Positions 1 through 6,910 of a DNA stretch of 12,164 bases are shown here, piece after piece. Source of the DNA: Christensenella sp. UBA1750. Lineage in GTDB: Bacteria > Bacillota > Clostridia > Christensenellales > UBA1750. The first letter of the stretch is position 1; the number at the start of each line of letters is the position of its first letter. The stretch covers positions 136,993 to 149,156 of the forward strand of contig DCHO01000081.1 in assembly GCA_002315655.1 (NCBI GenBank), read 5' to 3'. Both the position numbers and the translations under genes were made by a program. The notes beneath the pieces are model-generated. The model saw only the letters and a list, made by a program, of their open reading frames with translations. It did not search any database and was not told the DNA's origin.

Positions 1-26
1 AAACCTTCGCTTTCTGCAATCGCATC

Positions 27-47
27 TGACGAAAAATTCATTCGTCA
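27..47. repeat. Short perfect inverted repeat upstream of the sialidase gene
   Basis: TGACGAA (27-33) and TTCGTCA (41-47) form a perfect 7-bp inverted repeat with a 7-base loop. No T-run follows, so it is not a convincing terminator. The stretch just after it (ACTGCACCACCTCAT, 47-61) resembles, from memory, part of an interspersed repeat in gut Clostridia, but this was not verified. No promoter is visible in bases 1-95, so the downstream operon probably starts outside the window. Confidence 0.4.
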
Positions 48-95
48 CTGCACCACCTCATTTGTGCGGTGTTGCCTTAGAAGGGGAAAACGACA

Positions 96-1076
96 ATGAA
101 GACCTTTGCATTTGAGCCCGCAAAGCGGGACGGCTATGAAATGTTCCGCATTCCCTGCATCGCTTCCACGGGCAGGGGAAAATTGGTCGCGGCTTGCGAG
201 GCGCGGCGTTCCGCCTCCGACTGGGCGGATATTGACCTGACCGTCCGCACAAGTTGCGACGGAGGGGAAACGTGGAGCGAACGTGTTGTGCTGGATGCCG
301 GGCGGGGCGAGACCGTCAACAATCCCGTGCTCTTTACAGAAGGCGAGCAGGTGATGCTGCTCTGGCAGCGGGCATATTCCCGCACCTTTTCGGCAAAAAG
401 CTGTGACGGGGGAAAAACGTGGGGGAGCATCACCGAGCACACCGGGGCAATTCGCGCCATCATGCCGGAGTACACCGTGATCGCCGTAGGCCCCGGGCAC
501 GGCTGCGTGGCGCGGGACGGGCGATACCTGACCCCGGCGTGGTTCGTCAACAATACAGAAGATCCCCACGCGCATTTTCCCTCCCGCGTTACAACACTTG
601 TGAGCGCGGACAAGGGCGAAAGCTGGGTTCGGGGTGAGATTTTGGACATTCCCTTTTACAGCCCCAGCGAGTGCCAGATCACCGAGACGGACAAGGGATT
701 TTTGATGACCATAAGACAGGCGGGGGAGAAGCACAGGCGCGTTTTTGCGGAAAGTCGTGACGGATTGCACTGGGAGAACATCCGGCAGTCGGAGGTGAAC
801 GACCCCATCTGCTGTTGCGGGATGATCGCAAACAGGAACACGGTCTTTCTGACCCACTGTGATGATGAGAACAACCGCCTGCATCTGACCTTGGAAAAGA
901 GCGAGGATTTTGGGAAAAGCTGGCAGAAGATTATGGAAATTGACCCCATCGGCGGCTATTCCGACCTTGCCTGTGACGGGGAAAGCCTGTATGTGCTGCA
1001 CGAGGAAAACCCCGGCAGCTACGACCTCAAATGCACAAGAATTGATCTAAACGAATTTTCACGGAGGACAACATGA
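96..1076 (+). CDS. Sialidase-fold (BNR/Asp-box) glycoside hydrolase, GH33-like, cytoplasmic
   Basis: A 326-residue six-bladed beta-propeller hydrolase of the exo-alpha-sialidase type, which removes terminal sialic or related 2-keto acid sugars. Visible hallmarks are the FRIP motif (F17-P20) with the first Arg of the triad (R18), R37 and likely acid/base D42, and Asp boxes SCDGGETW (53-60), SCDGGKTW (102-109), SADKGESW (170-177) and SEDFGKSW (269-276). SPSECQ carries Glu E192, followed by triad Arg R207. R261 fits the third Arg and Y288 in GGYSDL fits the nucleophile, so the active site looks complete. There is no signal peptide, membrane anchor or carbohydrate-binding module, so it should act in the cytoplasm. 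The start ATG follows AAGGGG at 81-86. The stop overlaps the next start (ATGA). The exact substrate is unknown; a non-sialic ulosonic acid such as Kdo or Dha is possible. Confidence 0.88.
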   Translation: MKTFAFEPAKRDGYEMFRIPCIASTGRGKLVAACEARRSASDWADIDLTVRTSCDGGETWSERVVLDAGRGETVNNPVLFTEGEQVMLLWQRAYSRTFSAKSCDGGKTWGSITEHTGAIRAIMPEYTVIAVGPGHGCVARDGRYLTPAWFVNNTEDPHAHFPSRVTTLVSADKGESWVRGEILDIPFYSPSECQITETDKGFLMTIRQAGEKHRRVFAESRDGLHWENIRQSEVNDPICCCGMIANRNTVFLTHCDDENNRLHLTLEKSEDFGKSWQKIMEIDPIGGYSDLACDGESLYVLHEENPGSYDLKCTRIDLNEFSRRTT

Positions 1077-2464
1077 AGGAACAGGAAATCAGAAGCACCC
1101 TTGCGGCCATGGAAAAAAACCTGACTGCCCGCATTGAAAAGCTCAAGGAAAACGCCGTGAAACTTACGGATTTTGCCGAACTGGTCAAGAAGGACGGAGA
1201 TATTGAGATTTGGACGAAGGCCTTCCGCGCCGCGCTGGAAAAGGCGACTTGCCTTGTTGTTCCCGCCCGGGAGCAGCCGTATTTCATCGACGCACCCGTC
1301 CGCATCCCTTCCCATCGGCTCATCTTGGCCGAGGGCGCGACGGTGCAGCTTATCAAGGACTGCAAAACCCTGATGTTCCGCAACGTCCACACCCAGGACG
1401 GCACCCACGCGCCCATTCCCGGCACGGATGCGGACTGCGAGATCGCTTTTATCGGTGGGCGCTATGGCGAGAGCAACACGGAGCGCTTAGGCTACGGAAA
1501 AAGCGGGATGTATGATGAGAACCGCAGCTTCTACGGCGTTTCCACGCTGTTCTTCTTCAACAACATGGAAGGGTTAATGATTAAGGATGTGACTTTCTTC
1601 CACACCGCGGGCTTCTCCGTGCAGACGGGCGACATTGCCGACGCCGTGTTTGAGAACATCCTTTTTGACGGCTGCTTTGCGGACGGTTTGCACTTAAACG
1701 GTAACTCGAAGAACCTTCTTGTGCGCAACATCGAAGGGCAGGTCGGGGACGATCTGGTCGCGCTCAATATGTACGACTGGCAAAACTCCTCCGTCAACTT
1801 TGGGGCTACGGATTGCGTGCTGTGCGAAAACCTCAATATGTACGCTTCCTCCCGCTACAAAGCCTTGCGCATCGAGCCGGGCACTTACCGATATGACGAT
1901 TTCTCCACCGTGGACTGCGCCCTCACAAACGCAATCTTTTCCCATGTGACGGGGGTTATGACCTACAAGCTCTACTTCCAGACCCCGCCTTATTGCATCG
2001 GGAAGGAGCCGGAGTGGGGCGAGGTGGGTTCCCTTGACAACCTCTATTTTGACCACATCACCGTGGACTTGCAGGAGCCCATCGACAAATTCTGCCATGT
2101 ACTACAGCATGACACCGTGCGCGGGCACTTTGCGGCGTTCGAGTTCGGCGCAAAGGCCGGGCACATTTCCCTCTCCGACATTGACCTTGTTTTGCATCTG
2201 GAGGATTGGCCGCTTTCGCACCTCGTCACCGTAGGCCCCAAGTCCGCACCGTATTTTGACGGGCGGGAGGTCTTTGACCCGTATCTGTCCTCCTATGTGG
2301 AGGATTTGGAGCTGAACAACATCACGGTCAATGGGAAAAAGGCCGAAACCATTGACGGGCTTGTGTATGTGACTGAATTTGACGATGTGAATCACGACGG
2401 GCGTTCCACCGGCAAGGGTGAGCTGCATCGCCTCACGCTGAACGGAAAAGAGCAGAAGCTATGA
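1073..2464 (+). CDS. GH28-like parallel beta-helix protein (pectate-lyase superfamily)
   Basis: A 463-residue protein. Residues 1-60 are charged and helical. Next comes the usual entry to a right-handed beta-helix (CLVVPAREQPYFI, then RLILAEGATVQL), and then many helix rungs with repeated short N/D-V/L-x-F/I patterns. The acidic residues of GH28 polygalacturonases have counterparts: ADG at D204 and GDD at D226-D227, a 22-residue spacing close to the family's 21. The GHG histidine motif is not seen where expected, and the RIK motif appears as RIE (R266-E268). It may therefore be an unusual hydrolase specificity, another beta-helix enzyme, or non-catalytic. No signal peptide is present. The start overlaps the previous stop by 4 bp with CGGAGG at 1062-1067, and its own stop overlaps the next start in the same way, so it is translationally coupled on both sides. 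Confidence 0.75.
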   Translation: MKEQEIRSTLAAMEKNLTARIEKLKENAVKLTDFAELVKKDGDIEIWTKAFRAALEKATCLVVPAREQPYFIDAPVRIPSHRLILAEGATVQLIKDCKTLMFRNVHTQDGTHAPIPGTDADCEIAFIGGRYGESNTERLGYGKSGMYDENRSFYGVSTLFFFNNMEGLMIKDVTFFHTAGFSVQTGDIADAVFENILFDGCFADGLHLNGNSKNLLVRNIEGQVGDDLVALNMYDWQNSSVNFGATDCVLCENLNMYASSRYKALRIEPGTYRYDDFSTVDCALTNAIFSHVTGVMTYKLYFQTPPYCIGKEPEWGEVGSLDNLYFDHITVDLQEPIDKFCHVLQHDTVRGHFAAFEFGAKAGHISLSDIDLVLHLEDWPLSHLVTVGPKSAPYFDGREVFDPYLSSYVEDLELNNITVNGKKAETIDGLVYVTEFDDVNHDGRSTGKGELHRLTLNGKEQKL

Positions 2465-2988
2465 GCAGAATCACGGTACTGAAAAGCAGAAATTACCGTA
2501 TCACGCCCGAAAATGAGGCGGAAAAGTGGACGTGCACCTGGCTTGTTGCAGGCAAGAAATCGGGGGAGGAAGCGGGCAGACTGCGCTTTCTCGGCGCGCC
2601 GGATATGGGGCGCGTGACCATCGAAGCGGAAGGGGACGGGGATGCGCTGATTGAGGCGGGTAAGGCGCTCACCGATTGGGCGTTTTCCCAAACCGATGTG
2701 TTCATCATCCTCGCGGAGCCTTCCCCCGTGTTTACCGCGCTGAATTTCAAGGAGAAGGACGGTAAGCTGCGTCTGGACAAGCCGCCCTTTGTCTGGATGG
2801 CAGTCTATATGTGCCTCGGAATCTCCCTTGGCAGCGCCATCGGCACCTCCACAGGCCACGCCGGAACTTTTATGTGCTTGGGGATTGCCATAGGTGTGGC
2901 ACTTGGCAAGCTCATGGAGAAAAAGGAAGCAAAGCGCCGCGCCGACGTGACCGGGGAAGCACCCGAAAAGAAGCAAAAGGAAAAGTAA
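2461..2988 (+). CDS. Small membrane protein: degenerate GNAT-like domain plus two glycine-rich membrane helices
   Basis: A 175-residue protein not assigned to a named family. Residues about 40-97 run in the order of the second half of a GNAT acetyltransferase (strand around RVTIEAEGDG, helix ALIEAGKALTDWAF, strand VFIILAE, then VFTALNFKEKDG in the position of the usual KxGF segment), but the acetyl-CoA loop is poor. Residues 109-128 and 134-152 are hydrophobic and glycine-patterned (CLGISLGSAIG and CLGIAIGVALG), like a glycine-zipper hairpin. The tail (153-175) is very basic and should be cytoplasmic. The start overlaps the stop of the beta-helix gene (ATGA), and the EamA transporter begins 3 bp after its stop. 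Context suggests a role linked to the operon's sugar use or to membrane assembly. The function is unknown; the acetyltransferase relation is an inference from pattern only. Confidence 0.72.
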   Translation: MSRITVLKSRNYRITPENEAEKWTCTWLVAGKKSGEEAGRLRFLGAPDMGRVTIEAEGDGDALIEAGKALTDWAFSQTDVFIILAEPSPVFTALNFKEKDGKLRLDKPPFVWMAVYMCLGISLGSAIGTSTGHAGTFMCLGIAIGVALGKLMEKKEAKRRADVTGEAPEKKQKEK

Positions 2989-2991
2989 ACG

Positions 2992-3843
2992 ATGAAAGAA
3001 GCAGGAAAGGGGCGCATCTGCCTCATCTTCGCGGCGATTCTGTGGGGCATGGCGGGCGTGTGCGTCAAGTCCATCACCTGGTCGTCCATGCAGCTCATTG
3101 CGTCGCGCTCGTTTTTGTCTATTTTTGTGCTGGCGGCGTTCAACAGGCGAATCCGGCTGCGCTTCACCAAGACAAACCTCATCGGCGCGGCCTTTCAGAC
3201 TGCTACCGGGATGCTCTATGTGGAGTCCATCAAACTGACCACCGCCGGAAGTGCCATTGTGCTGCAATACGTCGCGCCGATCTTGGTGTTCTTTTACGCG
3301 GTGCTGTTCCAGCACCGCAGGGCAAAGCCCATGGAAACCCTCTGCGCCCTCATGGTGTTCTGCGGCGTGGTGCTGTCCTTTGCGGATTCCCTTGACCCCA
3401 CAAGAATCGTGGGCAACCTGCTGGCGGTGCTCTCCGGCTTTACCTTCGCCGCGCAGATCATCGTGCAGAGCCGCAAGGATGCGGATTCGGGGGATTCCCT
3501 GATGATCTCCTGCCTCATGAGCCTTGTGATCGCGCTGCCCGTGTGCCTTCTCAACGACGTGCCGCAGTTTGATATGACGAACATCTTCTGGGTGCTGGTG
3601 CTGGGCATTTTCCAGTACGGTCTTGCCAATGCGCTCTACGGCATCGGCATAAAAAAGGTGGATAAGGTGGAAGGCTCGCTGCTTATGACCATCGAGCCCA
3701 TCTTCAACCCCATCCCCGTGGCCATCCTCTGCGGGGAAAGAATGGGCGTTTTAGCCTTAATCGGCGCGGGAATCGTTATCTTCTTTGTGGCACTGTATTC
3801 CATTCTGCCGCAGATCGAAGCAAGAAAGCAAAGACAGGCATAG
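2992..3843 (+). CDS. EamA/DMT-superfamily membrane transporter
   Basis: A 283-residue, very hydrophobic protein with about ten predicted membrane helices arranged as two EamA repeats of five (roughly residues 7-135 and 145-278). The N-terminal signature GRICLIFAAILWGMAGVCVK, the SRSFLSIFVLA segment and the end of repeat 1 (AGSAIVLQYVAPILVFFYAVLF) are typical, and repeat 2 shows the matching VEGSLLMTIEPIFNPIPVAILCGERM. The length is normal for the family. Members export or import small metabolites such as amino acids, nucleotides or sugars; the substrate cannot be told from sequence. The start ATG is preceded by AAAAGGAAAAG, and only 3 bp separate it from the previous stop, so it is the last gene of the 96-3843 operon. 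A strong bidirectional terminator follows directly. Confidence 0.9.
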   Translation: MKEAGKGRICLIFAAILWGMAGVCVKSITWSSMQLIASRSFLSIFVLAAFNRRIRLRFTKTNLIGAAFQTATGMLYVESIKLTTAGSAIVLQYVAPILVFFYAVLFQHRRAKPMETLCALMVFCGVVLSFADSLDPTRIVGNLLAVLSGFTFAAQIIVQSRKDADSGDSLMISCLMSLVIALPVCLLNDVPQFDMTNIFWVLVLGIFQYGLANALYGIGIKKVDKVEGSLLMTIEPIFNPIPVAILCGERMGVLALIGAGIVIFFVALYSILPQIEARKQRQA

Positions 3844-3883
3844 AAAAAATCCTTTCACTGACTGCTCGGTGAAAGGATTTTTT
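3844..3883. terminator. Bidirectional intrinsic terminator between convergent genes
   Basis: A perfect 15-bp inverted repeat: AAAAAATCCTTTCAC (3844-3858) and GTGAAAGGATTTTTT (3869-3883), with a 10-base loop. The T-run on one side and A-run on the other let it stop transcription of the plus-strand transporter operon and of the minus-strand VOC gene, whose stop codon lies at 3894. Confidence 0.93.
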
Positions 3884-3893
3884 GTCGAATTTC

Positions 3894-4292
3894 TTATTTC
3901 TGGAACATTCTGCGGTCGTTCGCCCACTTGGCAAAGTGCACCACGTTGCCGTCGGGATCCTTGAAAAAGAAAGCGCAGTAGCCGTCATCGCGCTTGCTGG
4001 GCTTGGACTGGGCACCGATGCCGGCAGCCTGCAATTCCGCCACGGCGGAGTCGAAGTCTTCGGGCACGATGGCGATGTGCTTAAAGCCGATGGCATTGGG
4101 GGCGCCGTCGGGATCCAGCCCCTTCTGGGGAGCCATGATCTCCAGCATCACGGAGTCGCCGGCGGAGATGTAGTAAACGCCCATGTCATTGACGAACTCC
4201 AGCTTGAAGCCCAGATACTTGATGTACCATTCGGCGGTGGCTTTGGGGTCCTTGGCGCAGAGGGCGATGTGGTCAAATCCTAACAGTTTCAT
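3894..4292 (-). CDS. VOC-superfamily (glyoxalase/bleomycin-resistance fold) protein
   Basis: A 132-residue two-repeat VOC (vicinal oxygen chelate) protein. Repeat 1 begins LLGFDHIALCAKD and carries H8 and E51 (SVMLEIMAP); repeat 2 begins GFKHIAIVPED with H72 and ends FKDPDGNVVHFAKW. These are the four metal-ligand positions of the fold. The last is H119, where glyoxalase I-type proteins usually have Glu in DPDGNxxE. Function could be lactoylglutathione-lyase-like, dioxygenase-like or epimerase-like; it cannot be settled here. AAGGAGG (in 4299-4306) precedes the ATG. A promoter lies just upstream in the end of rnr, and the gap to rnr is only 51 bp with no terminator, so read-through from rnr is also likely. 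Confidence 0.88.
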   Translation of the reverse strand: MKLLGFDHIALCAKDPKATAEWYIKYLGFKLEFVNDMGVYYISAGDSVMLEIMAPQKGLDPDGAPNAIGFKHIAIVPEDFDSAVAELQAAGIGAQSKPSKRDDGYCAFFFKDPDGNVVHFAKWANDRRMFQK

Positions 4293-4334
4293 AAGAAAAA
4301 ATCCTCCTTGTTCTGTGTTTATTTCGCTGCTCTT

Positions 4335-4363
4335 ATTATACCTTTACCGCTTCTTTTCGTCAA
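4335..4363 (-). promoter_or_regulatory. Promoter of the VOC gene, overlapping the 3' end of rnr
   Basis: On the minus strand TTGACG (4358-4363), a 17-bp spacer and TATAAT (4335-4340) make a near-consensus sigma-A promoter about 45 bp before the VOC start. The -35 box lies inside the last codons of rnr, whose stop is at 4344-4346. Confidence 0.8.
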
Positions 4364-6425
4364 TGGCAAAATCTATGCGGCGGGTCGCTCGGCTGGTAGA
4401 GAGCACGCGAATGTCAATGGGGTCGCCCAGCCGGTAGATTTTCCGGCTGCGCTCGCCCACCAGCAGACAGCTTTTTTCGATAAACTGGTAAAAATCATCA
4501 TCCAGCCGGGAAATGTGAATAAGGCCTTCCACGGTGTTTTCAAGCTGCACAAACAGCCCGAAGGAGGTCACGGAGGAAATGATGCCGCTGAACTTTTTCC
4601 CCACGAAGCGGCTCATGTACCACGCCTTTTCGTAGTCGTCCGCGTCGCGCTCGGCCTCCATGGCAGATCGTTCCATTTCGCTGGTGTGCGTGGCATATTC
4701 ATCCACACAGGCTGTGTATTTCGACAAATCCTCGCTGTCCAAATAAGCGTGGAGCACCCGATGGGTGAACAGGTCGGGGTAGCGGCGAATGGGGGAGGTG
4801 AAGTGGCAGTAATCCTTCGCGGCAAGGCCGAAGTGCCCCAAGGGCTGGGAAGTGTACCGCGCCTTTTGCAGAGAGCGCAGCATCTGGAAGGAAATGACGG
4901 TCTCCTCTTTGGTGCCGAAGGCCTGCTCCACGATGGTTTGCAGGGATTTGGGATGAATCTTCCCCTTTACGCCCTTTAATCTGTACCCAAGCCCCTGCAC
5001 GAACTCCGCAAAGGTCTCCATTTTCTCCGGGTCGGGCTCTTCGTGAACGCGGTAGAGGATGGGCAGCTCCTGCGACTTGGTAAACTCCGCCACGCACTCG
5101 TTGGCTTTGAGCATAAATTCCTCAATGATATGGTTTGCAAGCCCCACCTCCGCCCGGGTGATCTCGATGGGTTCTCCGGATTCGTTCACTTTGATGTTGG
5201 CTTCCGGCACGTTCAGGTCCAGCGCGCCGCGCTCATAGCGGATCGCACCCAGCTTTTCCGCAAGCTCTGCCATGATGGAAAGATCGCGCTTGACTTCGGG
5301 GGAGAAAGCGCCTTCGCCGGTCTCCAAGAAACTCGTCACATCCTCATAAACCAGCCGCGCATGGGAATGTATCACCGCAGGGACGATGGAATAGCCCAGT
5401 GTGTGCCCGTCCGCGTTCAGCTCGATCATGCAGGAGAGCGTCAGCCTGTCCACATTGGGATTTAAGGAGCAAAGCCCGTTGGAGAGCTTTTCCGGCAGCA
5501 TGGGCAGCACCCGGTCGGGGAGGTAGACTGAAGTGGCTCTTGCGTAGGCTTCCTCGTCCAGCGGATTTCCCGGCGTGACATAGTGGCTCACGTCCGCGAT
5601 GTGAACGCCCAACAGATAGCCGGCCTGTGTTCGCTCCACGGAAACCGCATCGTCAAAGTCTTTCGCCGTTGCGCCGTCTATGGTGAAGGTATTGAGCGCA
5701 CGCAGGTCTTTCCGCCCGGTAAGCTCCTCTGCGGTCACTTCGTCCGGCAGTTTGTCCGCAAATTTCAGCACTTCTTCGGGAAATTTCGTGCGCAGACGCT
5801 TGCTTTTCAGAATGGACTGAATGTCGGTCTCCGGGTCACCGGGCTTGCCTAAAATTTCCGTCACTTCGCCTTGCGGGTTGCGCCCGGCTCTGCCCCATTG
5901 GAACACATGGGCAAACACCTTGTCCCCGTCCTGTGCGCCTCCGCGCTTATCGGAGGGCACATAAATGTCCATGGAAATGCGGGAATCGTCCGGGACAATG
6001 TAGGACGCCTCGCCGTCCAGCTCGAATTTGCCCACAAGCGTGTCGTTGGCATGAATCAGCACCCGCACGATCTCGCCCTCGCGCTTGTCCGCGTTTGTGA
6101 GCCGTGCCAGCACTGTGTCGCCGTGCAGCGCGTTTGCCGTCATGTCGGCGGGGATGTAGATGTCCTGCGCTCCGTTTTCGGGGAGGAAGAAGCCAAAGCC
6201 CTTCTGGTTGCCCTGAAATTTGCCTTTCAGAAAACCTAAGGTCTCCGGCAGAGCATATTTGTTCTTCTTTGTGCGAAAGACCCGCCCTTCGTTGCCCATC
6301 ACATGAAGCACCGTCGTCACGGTTTCCTCCGACCACGAGAGCAGTTCCATCAGTTCCTCCGCCGAGCGCGTCCCGCCGGACAAGACTTCTTCCGCTAACT
6401 CAATCTGTTTTTCAATTTCAATCAT
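4344..6425 (-). CDS. rnr: Ribonuclease R, 3'-5' exoribonuclease (RNase II/RNB family)
   Basis: A 693-residue processive 3'-5' exoribonuclease that degrades structured RNA and acts in mRNA turnover and RNA quality control. Domains in order are an N-terminal winged helix (about 1-55), cold-shock/OB domains (FLKGKFQGNQKGFGFFLPEN and following), the RNB catalytic domain and a C-terminal S1 domain (about 608-690). The catalytic aspartates are seen as IDG (D250) and DFDD (D256, D258, D259). The usual IDGxDAKDFDD appears as IDGATAKDFDD, with Thr in place of one acidic residue. It lacks the long lysine-rich tail of some homologues. The frame is open to a TTG at 6467, but ATG 6425 is preferred because the TTG lies in the secG terminator hairpin. 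AAAGGA precedes the ATG at a rather long distance (about 13 nt). It is downstream of secG as in many Firmicutes; smpB does not follow. Confidence 0.95.
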   Translation of the reverse strand: MIEIEKQIELAEEVLSGGTRSAEELMELLSWSEETVTTVLHVMGNEGRVFRTKKNKYALPETLGFLKGKFQGNQKGFGFFLPENGAQDIYIPADMTANALHGDTVLARLTNADKREGEIVRVLIHANDTLVGKFELDGEASYIVPDDSRISMDIYVPSDKRGGAQDGDKVFAHVFQWGRAGRNPQGEVTEILGKPGDPETDIQSILKSKRLRTKFPEEVLKFADKLPDEVTAEELTGRKDLRALNTFTIDGATAKDFDDAVSVERTQAGYLLGVHIADVSHYVTPGNPLDEEAYARATSVYLPDRVLPMLPEKLSNGLCSLNPNVDRLTLSCMIELNADGHTLGYSIVPAVIHSHARLVYEDVTSFLETGEGAFSPEVKRDLSIMAELAEKLGAIRYERGALDLNVPEANIKVNESGEPIEITRAEVGLANHIIEEFMLKANECVAEFTKSQELPILYRVHEEPDPEKMETFAEFVQGLGYRLKGVKGKIHPKSLQTIVEQAFGTKEETVISFQMLRSLQKARYTSQPLGHFGLAAKDYCHFTSPIRRYPDLFTHRVLHAYLDSEDLSKYTACVDEYATHTSEMERSAMEAERDADDYEKAWYMSRFVGKKFSGIISSVTSFGLFVQLENTVEGLIHISRLDDDFYQFIEKSCLLVGERSRKIYRLGDPIDIRVLSTSRATRRIDFAIDEKKR

Positions 6426-6449
6426 AATCTGTATTCTGTCCTTTTTCCC

Positions 6450-6485
6450 AAAGAAAAAGCAGAGCAAAATTCAATCTGCTCTGCC
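6450..6485 (-). terminator. Intrinsic terminator or attenuator between secG and rnr
   Basis: Minus-strand stem GCAGAGCA (6477-6484) pairs perfectly with TGCTCTGC (6459-6466) across a 10-base loop and is followed by TTTTTCTT. It ends the secG message. No clear separate rnr promoter is visible before ATG 6425, so partial read-through probably feeds rnr. Confidence 0.82.
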
Positions 6486-6517
6486 TCTTTTGCATCTGAA
6501 CTTGTCCGATCAGGATT

Positions 6518-6769
6518 TTACGCACCGAAGCGCTGGATGACCAGCAGAACGATGGCCAGAACCATGAAGACGGCACCGGTGATCTTGGTCAGATTTTCCA
6601 TTTTGCCCTCATAGCTGGCAGCCTTTTTCTTGCCGAAGAAGGTTTCCGCGCCGCCGCCGATGGCACCGGAGAGACCGGCAGACTTGCTCTGCTGCATGAG
6701 CACCAGGACGATTAAGGCGATGCAGTCCAACGCCAGAACGATGCTGAGGATGATTCTTAAAGCTTCCAT
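6518..6769 (-). CDS. secG: SecG, preprotein translocase subunit
   Basis: An 83-residue membrane protein of the SecYEG protein-export channel. Two membrane helices (about 4-24 and 62-80) flank the conserved loop LMQQSKSAGLSGAIGGGAE with TFFGKKK after it, which is diagnostic for SecG. The frame opens earlier at a TTG (6787), but that codon overlaps the GGAGG site at 6781-6785. The ATG at 6769, 11 nt after GGAGG, is the sensible start. It is followed by its own terminator and then rnr, the standard Firmicute order. Confidence 0.96.
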   Translation of the reverse strand: MEALRIILSIVLALDCIALIVLVLMQQSKSAGLSGAIGGGAETFFGKKKAASYEGKMENLTKITGAVFMVLAIVLLVIQRFGA

Positions 6770-6836
6770 GATTTTCAAAACCTCCAAGTAAACTCATGCA
6801 ACGGAATTTTTCCGGCACAAATCACAATCTTAGCGT

Positions 6837-6865
6837 ATTATACCACGCCACGCCCCATTGCGCAA
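6837..6865 (-). promoter_or_regulatory. secG promoter with extended -10
   Basis: On the minus strand TTGCGC (6860-6865), 17-bp spacer, TATAAT (6837-6842), with TGG just before the -10 box (TGn extended -10). The start of transcription should lie near 6830, giving a leader of about 60 nt. That leader contains a small CGGAA/TTCCG hairpin at about 6802-6814. Confidence 0.8.
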
Positions 6866-6910
6866 TACTTTTTTTCTCATTCCCCGTTAATTCTCGTCGT
6901 TTCTTATTCC

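Noticed and set aside
1..99. Plus-strand frame open from base 1 to a TGA overlapping the sialidase start
   Set aside because: An ATGA overlap would fit the operon style, but the 32 translated residues are Arg/Cys-rich with no recognisable pattern, and the stretch holds an inverted repeat. It is too short to call a gene end.
45..1001. Long minus-strand open frame opposite the sialidase gene, and similar ones at 2392-3315, 8062-9078 and 10442-11230
   Set aside because: They mirror well-supported plus-strand genes with recognised domains, and their translations lack any family pattern. GC-rich third positions commonly leave such antisense frames open.
6426..6467. Upstream TTG start for rnr
   Set aside because: It falls in the secG terminator hairpin and adds residues with no counterpart in RNase R. 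ATG 6425 is preferred.
6770..6787. Upstream TTG start for secG
   Set aside because: The codon overlaps the GGAGG ribosome site that serves ATG 6769.
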